This document shows positions 17,422 through 26,155 of a stretch of 64,000 bases of DNA, in pieces. The notes below the pieces were generated by a model. It was not told where the DNA came from. It made no database searches and saw only the letters and a program-made list of their open reading frames with translations. How positions within the stretch are numbered: position 1 is the first letter of the stretch; each line of letters opens with the position of its first letter. The translations under genes and the position numbers were made by a program. This DNA comes from JAGVSZ01 sp035456405 (GTDB lineage Bacteria; Pseudomonadota; Gammaproteobacteria; Burkholderiales; SG8-39), in assembly GCA_035456405.1 (NCBI GenBank), contig DATIDG010000024.1, positions 1-64,000 on the forward strand, in the 5' to 3' direction.

Positions 17422-19668
17422 CTAGTGGCGCTCGCGCGGCGGCGTATGGTGCGCGGCGAGCGCGGCACGCGTCTGCGCCAGCGTCTGCCGCGTTCTCGTC
17501 TCCTCGGTTTCGGCCCATGCGCGCGCCGCCTGTGCGGCGAGCGCCTCGACCCGCGCCCGGACCTCGGCAGCCTTGCGTCCGCGCGCCTCGAACTCGGCAC
17601 GCGCACGGCGGTGCCCGATGGCTTCCCTCACCGCGGCGAGCTTGGCCTCGGTCTCGGCGGCGATCTGCGCGTCGAGACTGGCGGCGGCCTGCGACTCGGC
17701 CTGCAGCTCCTGCTCCTTCTCGATCCGCGCATGGCGATTCTCGTTGGCAGTCCTCTCCGCGGCGAGCCTGGCCTCTGCCGCCGCAGCGATCTGCGCGTCG
17801 AGACTGGCGGCGGCCTGCGACTCAGTCTGCAGCGCCTGCTCCTTCTCGATCCGCGCATGGCGATTCTCGTTGGCTGTCCTCTCCGCGGCGAGCCTGGCCT
17901 CCGCCGCCGCGGCGATCTGCGCTTCGAGGCTGGCAGTGGTCTCCGATTCCGCAAGCAGCGCCTGCTCCTTCTCGATCCGCGCTTCGGCCGCCCGGCGGGC
18001 GGAGGAATCGACCTCGATTCGCGCGCGCCGCACCTCGATGAGCTGCGCCAGCGCCTTCGCCTTCGCGTCGGCCTCGACGAGGGCCTGGCATTCCGACGCG
18101 ACGCTCTCCTCGGCCGTGCGACGCAGCGCTTCGTCGGCGCGCGCGCGGGCTTCGGCCGCGTGCCGCGCCTGCACCTCGGCCTCGCTGCGCCGCTCGGCTT
18201 CCGACGCCGCACGCGCCGCTGCGGCGGTCTGAGCGGCCGCTTCCTCGGCGGCGCGACGTTCCGCTTCACCCCTGGCGACGGCGGCCTGCTGGAGCTCGAC
18301 CTCCGCGCGCTGGCGCATCTCGGCCGCCCGCGCAGCCGCGAGCTCGGTCTCGGCTCGCCGCTCGGCCTCGGCGGCCGCGCGCGCCATCGCGGTCGCATGC
18401 ACCTCCGCCGCGTCAATGGCGCCCCGGTCGGCCTCGCTCTTCGCGATGGCGACGTCCCGCATCGTCGCTTCGGCGCGGCGGCGGTCCTCGGCGGCCCGCG
18501 CGGCTGCGGCTTCGGCTTCGGCCCGCGCCGCTTCCTCGGCCGCCGTGCGTGCTTCGGCCGCCGCGCGCTCCCGCGCCCTGGCCGCCGCGTCGGCCTGCCA
18601 GCGCGCGGCCGCTTCCGCCGCTGCGCGCGCTTCCGCTTCGGACTCCGTGCGGATGCGCGCCGCCTCCTGTGCCTTCGCCTCCGCTTCCGCGCGCGCGTTC
18701 GCCTCGGCAGCCGCGAGCGCTTCCTGTTCCCGGCGCGCTTCCGCGCGCGCAGTCGCTTCCTGCTCCGCCATCGCACGCGCGATGGCTGCCGCTGCGGCCC
18801 GCTCCTCGGCCTCGGCGTGGGCCTGCGCCCGGTCGCGCGCTTCCGCCTCGGCCAGCGCCTTGGCACGCGCGGCTTCGGCGGCGCGCGTCTCGAGACTCAG
18901 GCGCGCCCGGGCAGCGGCGGCGTCCTCCGATTCGGCGCGCGCGCGCAGCTCTGCCACCTTGCGCGCCTTCTGCTCGGTGTCGATCCGCGCTGCGGCTTCA
19001 CGCGCGGCTGCGGATTCCGCCTCCACCCGTTCGTGCGCCTCGTGGGCGGCGCGCTCTTCGGCCTCGGCGCGCAGGGCCTGGATGCGACCCAGGTCCTGCT
19101 CGAGCCGCGCGCGCTGCTCCTGCACTGTCCGGGTCGCAACGTCGAGTGCCTCGCGCACTTGCAGCGCCTCGAGGGCACGCGCGTGGGCCTTGGCCCGCTC
19201 CTCCGCCGCGTGCATCGCCGCCTGCTCGGCGCGCGCGAGCGATTCGGTGAGCCCCTGCGCGCGCAGCTCGGCCTCGGCCCTCGCCTGCGCAGCAGCACGG
19301 GCGTTCGCCTCGGCGGCGGCACGCTCCGCCACGGCGTGCGCAGCGCGGATCTCCGCGCGGACGCGCGCCTCGGTTTCGTGCAACAGCTCGTCGCCGGCCG
19401 CGTCCAGGCCGGGGACGCTCACGTCCGGGGCGGGCAAATCCGGCGGCGCGAGTTCGGGCAGCGGGCGCGCGCGGGCCTCGTCGGCCGGTGCGGTGCGCAT
19501 GCTCTCCTCATAGCCGAGGATGGCCTGACGAATCGCGTCGAACGCTGCGCGCATCCGCTCGCCGTGGGCCGCCGCGTCGACTTCGGGACCGGCCTCGGTC
19601 GCCGAGTGAGTCCGCTCCGCATCGGCGTCGAACGCAAGCCGCAGACTGGAAGGTTCGGGGGTGGCCAT
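17422..19668 (-). CDS. Long alanine-rich coiled-coil protein
   Basis: 748 residues from the ATG at 19668 (AAGGAGG upstream). Almost the whole length beyond about residue 150 is an Ala/Glu/Arg/Lys-rich alpha-helical array with few aromatics, predicting an extended coiled coil. No signal peptide or membrane segment is seen. Residues from about 563 to 688 are three tandem 42-residue units (ARIEKEQ... to ...ANENRH), matching six heptads each. No enzymatic domain is visible. TolA-like, cytoskeletal or scaffold roles are possible but unproven. The composition is so biased that similarity searches will give many spurious hits. Confidence 0.75.
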   Translation of the reverse strand: MATPEPSSLRLAFDADAERTHSATEAGPEVDAAAHGERMRAAFDAIRQAILGYEESMRTAPADEARARPLPELAPPDLPAPDVSVPGLDAAGDELLHETEARVRAEIRAAHAVAERAAAEANARAAAQARAEAELRAQGLTESLARAEQAAMHAAEERAKAHARALEALQVREALDVATRTVQEQRARLEQDLGRIQALRAEAEERAAHEAHERVEAESAAAREAAARIDTEQKARKVAELRARAESEDAAAARARLSLETRAAEAARAKALAEAEARDRAQAHAEAEERAAAAAIARAMAEQEATARAEARREQEALAAAEANARAEAEAKAQEAARIRTESEAEARAAAEAAARWQADAAARARERAAAEARTAAEEAARAEAEAAAARAAEDRRRAEATMRDVAIAKSEADRGAIDAAEVHATAMARAAAEAERRAETELAAARAAEMRQRAEVELQQAAVARGEAERRAAEEAAAQTAAAARAASEAERRSEAEVQARHAAEARARADEALRRTAEESVASECQALVEADAKAKALAQLIEVRRARIEVDSSARRAAEARIEKEQALLAESETTASLEAQIAAAAEARLAAERTANENRHARIEKEQALQTESQAAASLDAQIAAAAEARLAAERTANENRHARIEKEQELQAESQAAASLDAQIAAETEAKLAAVREAIGHRRARAEFEARGRKAAEVRARVEALAAQAARAWAETEETRTRQTLAQTRAALAAHHTPPRERH
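17605..17982 (-). repeat. Three tandem 126-bp units encoding 42-residue coiled-coil repeats
   Basis: Units at 17605-17730, 17731-17856 and 17857-17982 each encode a 42-residue block beginning ARIEKEQ. The first two share AAAAEARLAAERTANENRH almost unchanged; the third (17605-17730) has drifted (EAKLAAVREAIGHRR). Near-identity at DNA level suggests recent duplication and possible copy-number variation. Confidence 0.8.
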
Positions 19669-19796
19669 TGCAGCCTCCTTCTCTATCGATCGTCCCGGTG
19701 GCGGCTCGTCGCGACCGGCTGCCAGGACTGCGAGAGCGAATAGTAGCCCCGTAGCGCTGGGTTTCGCACCAAGAATATTGGGAAACTGTCTGATAT

Positions 19797-19836
19797 CCCC
19801 CGGTTTTTTCGGGCCTGCCAGGCGCCCGACCGGGGG
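19797..19836. other. Long stem-loop CCCCCGGT/ACCGGGGG upstream of pobA
   Basis: CCCCCGGT (19797-19804) pairs with ACCGGGGG (19829-19836) across a 24-base loop containing a T6 run. It lies in the 256-base divergent region between the coiled-coil gene and pobA. It might be a leader structure or regulator site. No pobR-like regulator is adjacent. Confidence 0.3.
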
Positions 19837-19924
19837 GTCAGGGCGGCGCGGGCAGCCGGGCCGGTCCGCGGCGAGCCGTTGTACGCTCGCGTCTTGCCTG
19901 CACGACACGAGGAAAGGGTGCGCC

Positions 19925-21097
19925 ATGCGTACGAAGGTCGCCATCATCGGCGCCGGCCCCTCGGGCCTGCTGCTCGGTCAGCTGCTGGCGCGCGCCGGCA
20001 TCGACAACGTAATCCTCGAGCAGCGGACGCCGGAGTACGTGCTCGGGCGCATCCGTGCGGGCGTCCTGGAGCAGGGCGCCGTCGACATGCTCGACGAGGC
20101 GGGCGTCGGCGCGCGACTGCATGCCGAAGGGCTGGTGCACGGCGGCATCGAGATCAGCTGGGCGGGCGGCCGCCATCGGATCGACCTTAACGGCCTGACC
20201 GGGGGCAAGAACGTGATCGTGTACGGCCAGACCGAGGTCACGCGGGACCTGATGGATGCGCGCGCCGCGAGCGGGGCGCAGTCGGTGTACGAGGCCGAAG
20301 ACGTGAGCGTGCACGACTTCGACGCGGACCGGCCGGTCGTGCGGTACCGGCAGCGGGGCGAGACCCGCACGCTCGAATGCGACTTCATCGCCGGCTGCGA
20401 CGGCTTCCACGGCGTGTGCCGGCAGAGCGTCCCGGCGTCGGGCATCCGCACCTATGAGCGCGTGTACCCGTTCGGCTGGCTCGGCGTGCTCGCCGACGTG
20501 CCGCCGGTGTCCGAGGAGCTGATCTACGTGAGCCACGAGCGCGGCTTCGCGCTGTGCAGCATGCGCAGCCGCACGCGCAGCCGCTACTACCTCCAGTGCA
20601 CGCTCGCGGAGCGCGTCGAGGAGTGGCCGGACGAGCGCATCTGGGCCGAGCTCGAGCTGCGGCTCGACGCCCGCGCCGCGGCGGCGCTCCTCACCGCCCC
20701 CTCGATCGAGAAGAGCATCGCCCCGCTGCGGAGCTTCGTCGCCGAGCCGATGCGCTTCGGGCGCCTCTTCCTCGCCGGTGATGCGGCCCACATCGTGCCG
20801 CCGACCGGTGCGAAGGGGCTCAACCTCGCAGCGAGCGACGTGCGCTACCTGTTCGACGGGCTGTCGGAGCACTACCGGCACGGTCGCGACGACGGCCTCA
20901 ACGCCTACTCGGAGCGCGCGCTCCGCCGCATCTGGAAGGCCGAGCGCTTCTCGTGGTGGATGACGATGCTGCTGCATCGCTTCCCGGACCACGGCCCGTT
21001 CGGCGAGAAAATCCAGCTCGCCGAGCTGCAGTACCTGTTCGATTCGCGCGCCGCGCAGGCGGCGCTCGCCGAGAACTACGTCGGATTGCCCTACTGA
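19925..21097 (+). CDS. pobA: 4-hydroxybenzoate 3-monooxygenase
   Basis: 390 residues, typical for PobA, a cytosolic flavoprotein that hydroxylates 4-hydroxybenzoate to protocatechuate with NADPH and O2. The FAD Rossmann motif GAGPSG is at 9-14. The family block RIRAGVLEQGAVDML, the strand DFIAGCDGFHGVCR and the second FAD motif GDAAHIVPPTGAKGLNLA are all present. The ATG at 19925 follows GAGGAAAGG. No protocatechuate ring-cleavage genes are adjacent. It is followed 45 bases later by a MetE-like gene and may be co-transcribed with it. Confidence 0.93.
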   Translation: MRTKVAIIGAGPSGLLLGQLLARAGIDNVILEQRTPEYVLGRIRAGVLEQGAVDMLDEAGVGARLHAEGLVHGGIEISWAGGRHRIDLNGLTGGKNVIVYGQTEVTRDLMDARAASGAQSVYEAEDVSVHDFDADRPVVRYRQRGETRTLECDFIAGCDGFHGVCRQSVPASGIRTYERVYPFGWLGVLADVPPVSEELIYVSHERGFALCSMRSRTRSRYYLQCTLAERVEEWPDERIWAELELRLDARAAAALLTAPSIEKSIAPLRSFVAEPMRFGRLFLAGDAAHIVPPTGAKGLNLAASDVRYLFDGLSEHYRHGRDDGLNAYSERALRRIWKAERFSWWMTMLLHRFPDHGPFGEKIQLAELQYLFDSRAAQAALAENYVGLPY

Positions 21098-21142
21098 GAC
21101 GCCGCCGGCCCCGGCGCGCGAGAACCGGAGGAGGAGAGTCGA

Positions 21143-22171
21143 ATGACCGCGCAACTGCTGCCCACCACCGTCGTCGGCAGCTATCCGCAGCCCGACTGGC
21201 TCGTCGACCGCGCGCTCCTCGCGCAGGGCGTCCCGCGCGTGCGCCTGCGTGAGCTCTGGCGCGTGCCCGAGCCGTTTCTGCAGCAGGCCCAGGACGACGC
21301 CACGCAGCTCGCGATCCGCGACATGGAGCGCGCCGGCATCGACATCATCACCGACGGCGAGATGCGCCGCGAGAGCTACTCGAACCGGTTTGCCACCGCG
21401 CTCGAGGGCGTCGACAACGATGCGCCGGCGACGGTCACGAACCGCTCGGGCCGCGTCGTGCAGCTGCCGCGGGTGGTCGGCCGGATCCGCCGCCGGCACG
21501 CGGTCGAGGTCCGGGACATGGAGTTCTTGCGCCGGAACACCGATCGGCGCGCGAAGATCACGCTGCCCGGACCGTTCACCATGGCGCAGCAGGCGAAGAA
21601 CGACTTCTACCGCGACGAGGAAGAGATGGCCATGGACTTCGCGGCGGCGGTGAACGAGGAGGCGCGCGATCTGCAGGCCGCGGGCGCCGACGTGATCCAG
21701 TTTGACGAGCCGTGGGTGCGCAATGATCCCCAGGCCGCGAAGCGTTACGCAGTCAAGGCGATCAACCGCGCGCTCGAAGGACTGACGGTGCCGACGGTCG
21801 TGCACGTGTGCTTCGGCTATGCGGCGGTCGTGAACGAGAAGCCCACCGGCTACTCCTTCCTGCCCGAGCTGGCCGACACCGCCGCGCAGCAGATCTCGAT
21901 CGAGGCGGCGCAGCCGAAGCTCGACCTCGGTGTCCTGAAGGACTTCGCGCGGAAGAAGATCCTGCTCGGTGTGATCGATCTCGGCGATTTGCGGATCGAA
22001 ACCGCCGAGGAAGTCGCCGCGAGGATTCGCAACGGACTGCGCTACGTGAGCGCCGACCGGCTCGTTCCGGCCCCCGACTGCGGCATGAAATATCTGCCGC
22101 GCGAGGTCGCGTTCGGCAAGCTCCGGTCCCTCGCCGAAGGCGCCGGGATCGTCCGACGTGAGCTGACGTAA
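21143..22171 (+). CDS. MetE C-terminal-domain-like methyltransferase (methionine synthase II family)
   Basis: 342 residues covering only the catalytic barrel of cobalamin-independent methionine synthase. The zinc ligands are visible: H221 and C223 in VVHVCFGYA, and a late Cys in APDCGMKYL. The signature VIQFDEPWV is also there. There is no N-terminal MetE domain, so it resembles short stand-alone homologues with unknown methyl donors or acceptors. Such homologues often lie in catabolic clusters. One option is demethylation of methoxylated or betaine-like compounds, but this is speculative. GGAGGAG precedes the ATG. Confidence 0.8.
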   Translation: MTAQLLPTTVVGSYPQPDWLVDRALLAQGVPRVRLRELWRVPEPFLQQAQDDATQLAIRDMERAGIDIITDGEMRRESYSNRFATALEGVDNDAPATVTNRSGRVVQLPRVVGRIRRRHAVEVRDMEFLRRNTDRRAKITLPGPFTMAQQAKNDFYRDEEEMAMDFAAAVNEEARDLQAAGADVIQFDEPWVRNDPQAAKRYAVKAINRALEGLTVPTVVHVCFGYAAVVNEKPTGYSFLPELADTAAQQISIEAAQPKLDLGVLKDFARKKILLGVIDLGDLRIETAEEVAARIRNGLRYVSADRLVPAPDCGMKYLPREVAFGKLRSLAEGAGIVRRELT

Positions 22172-22182
22172 GCGCGTCCCAC

Positions 22183-23022
22183 TCAAGCCAGCTTCGTCAT
22201 CACCGCCCCCGCGGCAACCAGCGCCACCGCCGCCCAGCGCAGCGGCGACACGCGCTCGCGCAGGAACGCCGCGGCGATCAGCGTACCGAACACGATCGAG
22301 GTCTCGCGCAGCGCGGCCACCAGACCGATCGGCGCGACCGTCATCGCCCACAGCACGATCCCGTACGAGCCTAGCGTGCACCCCGCACCGGCGGCGAGGA
22401 GGCCCCAGGTGCCGCGCGACTGCGGCATCGCCCGCCCTCCCAGCCACGGGCGCGCGAGCGCGAGCGTCGCGGCCGTCAGCACGAACATCCAGGCGATGTA
22501 GCTCGGCGCGTTCCCCGAGGCGCGTACCCCGGAGCCGTCGATCAGCGTGTAAACCGCGATTACGACGATGTTGGCAGCGACGATCCCGAGGGTCCGTGCG
22601 CTCGCATGCCGCGCGCGCAGGCCGTCGGCCGCGAGCGCGAGCGCGCCCGCGAGGATGACGACTACCGCCACCCAGCCGCCGCGCGAGAGCGGCTCGGCGA
22701 GCAGCGCCCACGCGCCGAGTGCGGTGACGAGCGGCGGCGTGCCGCGCATGAGGGGGTACGCGACGCTCAGATCGCCGCCGCGGTACGCCGCCTCGAGCAA
22801 CTTGAAGTAAGAGAGGTGGACGACCGCCGAGGCCGCGAGCTGCGGCCAGCTCGCCGGCGCGGGCAGGGGCAGGAAGGGCAGCGCGAACGCGGCAAACCCG
22901 CCAGCGGCGATGCCCACCGCGATGGCGTCGCCCGCCTTGCCGCTCGCGGCCTTCGCGATCGCGTTCCAGCTCGCGTGCAGCAGCGCCGCCCCAAGCACCG
23001 CGAGCAATACCGTCAACGACAT
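22183..23022 (-). CDS. EamA-family (DMT superfamily) transporter
   Basis: 279 residues with about ten hydrophobic helices and two internally similar EamA halves, for example GDLSVAYPLMRGTPPLVTALGAWALLAEPLSRGGW and GLVAALRETSIVFGTLIAAAFLRERVSPLRWAAV. This is an inner-membrane drug/metabolite transporter; the substrate cannot be assigned. It is convergent with the MetE-like gene (11 bases between stops). Confidence 0.85.
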   Translation of the reverse strand: MSLTVLLAVLGAALLHASWNAIAKAASGKAGDAIAVGIAAGGFAAFALPFLPLPAPASWPQLAASAVVHLSYFKLLEAAYRGGDLSVAYPLMRGTPPLVTALGAWALLAEPLSRGGWVAVVVILAGALALAADGLRARHASARTLGIVAANIVVIAVYTLIDGSGVRASGNAPSYIAWMFVLTAATLALARPWLGGRAMPQSRGTWGLLAAGAGCTLGSYGIVLWAMTVAPIGLVAALRETSIVFGTLIAAAFLRERVSPLRWAAVALVAAGAVMTKLA

Positions 23023-23049
23023 GCTGGCGCCGTTGCGGCCGTCGCGCCC

Positions 23050-23445
23050 TCAGCGGGCACGCTTGACCTTGCTCTTCAGCAATGCCTCGAGGTCGGCAAA
23101 CGGCTTGTGCGTCGCAGGCGCGTCAGGCTCGGGTGCCGGCGCCGGGTGGCCCTGCGCGGCGTGCTCCAGGTGGCGCGAGTGCTCGTTGTCGTGGCAGTAG
23201 ACGCACAGCAGCTCCCAGTTGCTGCCGTCGCGCGGATTGTTGTCGTGATTGCCGTCCTTGTGGTGCACCGTGAGCTGGCGCAGCGTGGCGCGGGTGAACT
23301 CGCGCGCGCAGCGCCCGCAGATCCATGGAAGGATCCTGAGCGCCTGCTCCCTATAGGTCTTCTCGCGCCGTTCCCGGTTGCGCCGGGCTTCGGCAACGAG
23401 CCGGTCCAACCGGTCGCTGTCCGGCCCGGTCTTGCCCGATGGCAT
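23050..23445 (-). CDS. yajD: YajD-family HNH nuclease
   Basis: 131 residues. The HNH core is visible: ICGRCAREF (zinc Cys pair), LTVHHKDGNHDNNP (catalytic His, Asn) and LLCVYCHDNEHSRH (second Cys pair and His). This matches the YajD group of single-domain HNH nucleases of unknown biological role. The C-terminal tail is Lys/Arg-rich after a Pro/Ala linker. It lies 27 bases upstream of the EamA gene in the same direction. Confidence 0.85.
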   Translation of the reverse strand: MPSGKTGPDSDRLDRLVAEARRNRERREKTYREQALRILPWICGRCAREFTRATLRQLTVHHKDGNHDNNPRDGSNWELLCVYCHDNEHSRHLEHAAQGHPAPAPEPDAPATHKPFADLEALLKSKVKRAR

Positions 23446-23536
23446 GCGGCCTCCACCATGGGTGCTGCGGGGAGATTACTCGATCCCCGGCGGGGCGGGA
23501 TAATGCCCCGCTCCGAATGCCGAGGAGGTTTCCCCC

Positions 23537-25138
23537 ATGCTGATGTCCGGCAAGGACTACCGCGAATCGCTGCGGCGCTACTCGCCGCGCGTATACGTGA
23601 ACGGGCAGCACGTGGCGTCGGTGGCCGACGAGCCGCTGCTCGCGCCGGGCGTCAACGGGCTGGCGCTGTCGTACGACTATGCGCTGCGCGAGGAGCTCGC
23701 CCCGGTGATGCGCGCGAGCCGGCCGGACCTCGCGGGCGGCCGCGCCGTCAACCGCATGAACGCGATTCCTGCGTCGAGCCAGGATCTCCTCAACAAGCTG
23801 GAGGCGGTGCGCCTCCTGTGCCAGGAGACTGGCTGCGCGCAGCGCTATCTCGGCGGCGACGCTCTCGCGGCGCTGCGCCAGGCGGCCGCGCAAACCGACG
23901 CCGAATGCGGCACTTCGTACGGCGCGCGGGTCGCGGCGTATCTCGACCGCGTCTACGCGGAGGATCTAGCACTCGGCGTAGCGATGACCGACGGCAAGGG
24001 CGATCGCACGCTGCGTCCCTTCGAGCAGCCGAACCCCGATGCCTACGTGCACATCGTCGAACGGCGCAAGGACGGGATCGTGATCGCCGGCGCGAAGGCG
24101 ATCATCACCGGCGCGCCGTACATGCACGAGCTGCTGGTGATGCCGTCCCGCAACATGACCGAGGCGGACGCCGACTACGCCGTCTGCTGCGCCGTACCGG
24201 TGGACGCGGAGAACCTCACGCTCGTCGCGCGGCCGGCAGGGCGCCCGGGCGAGCCGGCGGCGACGTTCAGCGCCAAGTACGGGCAGTCCACAGCGGTCGC
24301 GATCTTCGATCGCGTGTTCGTGCCGTGGGACCGAGTGTTCCTCGCCGGCGAGTGGCGGCACTCGGGCTTCCTCACCTACCAGTACGCGCAGCACCACCGC
24401 CAGACGTGCATCGCCGCGCGCGCCGGTTTCGGTGACCTCCTGATCGGCGCCAGCGCGCTGATGACCGAGGCGAACGGCATCGACCTCGACGACGCGTCGA
24501 ACCTGCGCGGGCAGATGGTCGAGCTCATCAAGATCGTCGAGGGCTTCTACGCCTGCGGCGTCGCGTCATCGGTCTACTGCGAGCAGGACCCGGCGGGCGT
24601 CGCGGTGCCGGAGGCCGTCTTCGGCAACATCGGCAAGCTCCTGCTCGCGACGCAGATCTACGACATGCACCGTCTCGCTCACCACCTCTCGGGCGGGCTG
24701 ATCGTCACGCTGCCGGGCCCGGACGAGGACCACAACCCGGCCACCGCGGGGCGGCTTTCGGAGCTGCTCGGCGCGCGCTCCGACATCCCCTACGAGAAGC
24801 GCATCGAGGTCGCGCGCCTGATCGAGGATCTCACCGCGTCATATCAAGCGGGCTGGTACTCGGTCATCTCGCTGCACGGCGGGGGCTCGCCCGAGGCGAT
24901 GCAGATGGAGATCTGGCGCCACTACCCGGTCGGGAACAAGGTGGATCTCGTCGAGCGGCTGCTCGAGCGCGGGATCCTCACCGACGAGACGCGCAGGATC
25001 ACGCGCAACCGGCAGCCGGGACGCTGCTGCGTCGAGGGCTGCCAGGTGCCCGCCGCGCCGCAGATGGTGCCGCTGCCGTCGCCGGCGAGCGCACGCAAGC
25101 TCGTCGAGGTCGCTCAGTCGGTGAAGCGCACCGCGTGA
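23537..25138 (+). CDS. 4-hydroxyphenylacetate 3-hydroxylase / 4-hydroxybutyryl-CoA dehydratase family flavoprotein
   Basis: 533 residues in the HpaB/AbfD acyl-CoA-dehydrogenase-like fold. Overall pattern (MTDGKGDRTL, MTEADADYAV, HHRQT, LHGGGSPEAM) is closer to 4-hydroxybutyryl-CoA dehydratase than to HpaB as I recall them. Of the four [4Fe-4S] ligands of that dehydratase (C99, C103, H292, C299), only the first Cys (C100) and the His (H287) seem kept; the others appear as Tyr104 and Ala294. A normal cluster is thus unlikely. It may be a flavin monooxygenase or a radical-free acyl-CoA enzyme. GAGGAGG precedes the ATG. A Bug receptor and dienoyl-CoA isomerase follow. Confidence 0.75.
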   Translation: MLMSGKDYRESLRRYSPRVYVNGQHVASVADEPLLAPGVNGLALSYDYALREELAPVMRASRPDLAGGRAVNRMNAIPASSQDLLNKLEAVRLLCQETGCAQRYLGGDALAALRQAAAQTDAECGTSYGARVAAYLDRVYAEDLALGVAMTDGKGDRTLRPFEQPNPDAYVHIVERRKDGIVIAGAKAIITGAPYMHELLVMPSRNMTEADADYAVCCAVPVDAENLTLVARPAGRPGEPAATFSAKYGQSTAVAIFDRVFVPWDRVFLAGEWRHSGFLTYQYAQHHRQTCIAARAGFGDLLIGASALMTEANGIDLDDASNLRGQMVELIKIVEGFYACGVASSVYCEQDPAGVAVPEAVFGNIGKLLLATQIYDMHRLAHHLSGGLIVTLPGPDEDHNPATAGRLSELLGARSDIPYEKRIEVARLIEDLTASYQAGWYSVISLHGGGSPEAMQMEIWRHYPVGNKVDLVERLLERGILTDETRRITRNRQPGRCCVEGCQVPAAPQMVPLPSPASARKLVEVAQSVKRTA

Positions 25139-25196
25139 CGCGGCGCAAGCGTGGTGTAATCCGACGCCTTTTCAATCTCAAATGGAGACCCGGACG

Positions 25197-26150
25197 ATGC
25201 GTCGAACAATCCTCGCGCTCCTCGTAGCCGTCCTCGCTCCCGCGGTGCTGGCTCAGACCTACCCCGCGAAGCCGGTCCGCCTCGTCGTGCCGTATCCGGC
25301 CGGCGGAACCACCGACATCGTGACGCGTGCCGTCGCCCCAGTGCTCGGGGAGTCGCTCGGGCAGCCCGTCATCGTCGAGAACAAGGCGGGCGCCGGCGGC
25401 ACGATCGGCACCGCGGAGGTGGCGCGCGCGGCGCCGGACGGCTACACGCTGCTTGTGGCCTTCGACAACCACAGCGTCAACCACTTCCTCTACAAGAACC
25501 TGCCCTACGATCCGCTGAAGGCCTTCGAGCCGGTGAGCCTGATGGTGCAGTCGCCGCTGCTGCTTGTCGGGGCACCGACCTTCGCGCCATCCAGCGTCCG
25601 CGAGCTCGTCGACTACGGGAAGGCGAACCCCGGCAAGCTGAACTACGGCTCGACCGGCACCGGCAACTCCAGCCACCTCGCGTCGCTCGCGCTCGCGCAA
25701 CGCGAGGGGCTCGACGCCGTGCACGTTCCGTACAAGGGCGGCGGGCCGCTCGTCAACGACCTGCTCGGGGGCCAGGTCAACTTCGCGTTCGCTTCGATGC
25801 CGCTCTTCGTGCAGCATGTGAGAGGCGGCAAGATGAAGGCGCTCGGCGTCGCCGGGCGCGAGCGCGCGCCGCAGCTGCCGCAGGTGCCGACGGTGGCCGA
25901 GACCCTGCCCGGATTCGAGGCGCAGTCCTGGGTGGCGATGTTCGCGCCGGCGGGGACGCCGCAGCTCGTACTCGCGCGGCTCGCGCGCGACACGCGCACG
26001 GCGCTCCAGCGGCCCGACCTGCGGGAGCGGCTGCTCGCGCAGGGGTTCATCGTGGTCGCGAGCACTCCGGAGGAGCTCGGCGTTTACTTCCGCGCCGAGT
26101 CGGACAAGTGGGGCAAGATGATCCGCGACCTCAACGTCACGCTGGAGTGA
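25197..26150 (+). CDS. Bug-family (TctC-type) solute-binding protein
   Basis: 317 residues with a cleavable signal (ending LAQT) and the standard tripartite tricarboxylate transporter receptor pattern: YPAKPVRLVVPYPAGGTTDIVTR, NKAGAGGTIGTAEVARAAPDGYTLL, and NYGSTGTGNSSHLASL. It would bind a carboxylate or aromatic acid in the periplasm. TctA and TctB membrane genes are not nearby, as is usual for orphan Bug proteins. The ATG at 25197 is preferred over 25182 because GGAGA lies upstream. Likely co-transcribed with the enzyme genes on either side. Confidence 0.9.
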   Translation: MRRTILALLVAVLAPAVLAQTYPAKPVRLVVPYPAGGTTDIVTRAVAPVLGESLGQPVIVENKAGAGGTIGTAEVARAAPDGYTLLVAFDNHSVNHFLYKNLPYDPLKAFEPVSLMVQSPLLLVGAPTFAPSSVRELVDYGKANPGKLNYGSTGTGNSSHLASLALAQREGLDAVHVPYKGGGPLVNDLLGGQVNFAFASMPLFVQHVRGGKMKALGVAGRERAPQLPQVPTVAETLPGFEAQSWVAMFAPAGTPQLVLARLARDTRTALQRPDLRERLLAQGFIVVASTPEELGVYFRAESDKWGKMIRDLNVTLE

Positions 26151-26155
26151 TCGGA

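Noticed and set aside
17605..17982. Tandem repeats considered as a CRISPR array
   Set aside because: The units are contiguous without spacers and are in frame within a coding sequence, so they are protein repeats.
17425..19743. A 772-codon plus-strand frame opposite the coiled-coil gene
   Set aside because: The minus frame has a strong ribosome site and heptad pattern. The plus frame is Arg/Leu/Gly-rich low complexity, a shadow of the repeated codons.
19838..22711. A 957-codon frame antisense to pobA and the MetE-like gene
   Set aside because: Both plus-strand genes are recognised end to end; the antisense product has no motif.
23537..25138. Direct call of this gene as 4-hydroxyphenylacetate 3-monooxygenase (hpaB) of the hpa pathway
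   Set aside because: Sequence pattern is closer to the 4-hydroxybutyryl-CoA dehydratase branch, it lies 30 kb from the hpa operon, and no hpaC reductase is adjacent.
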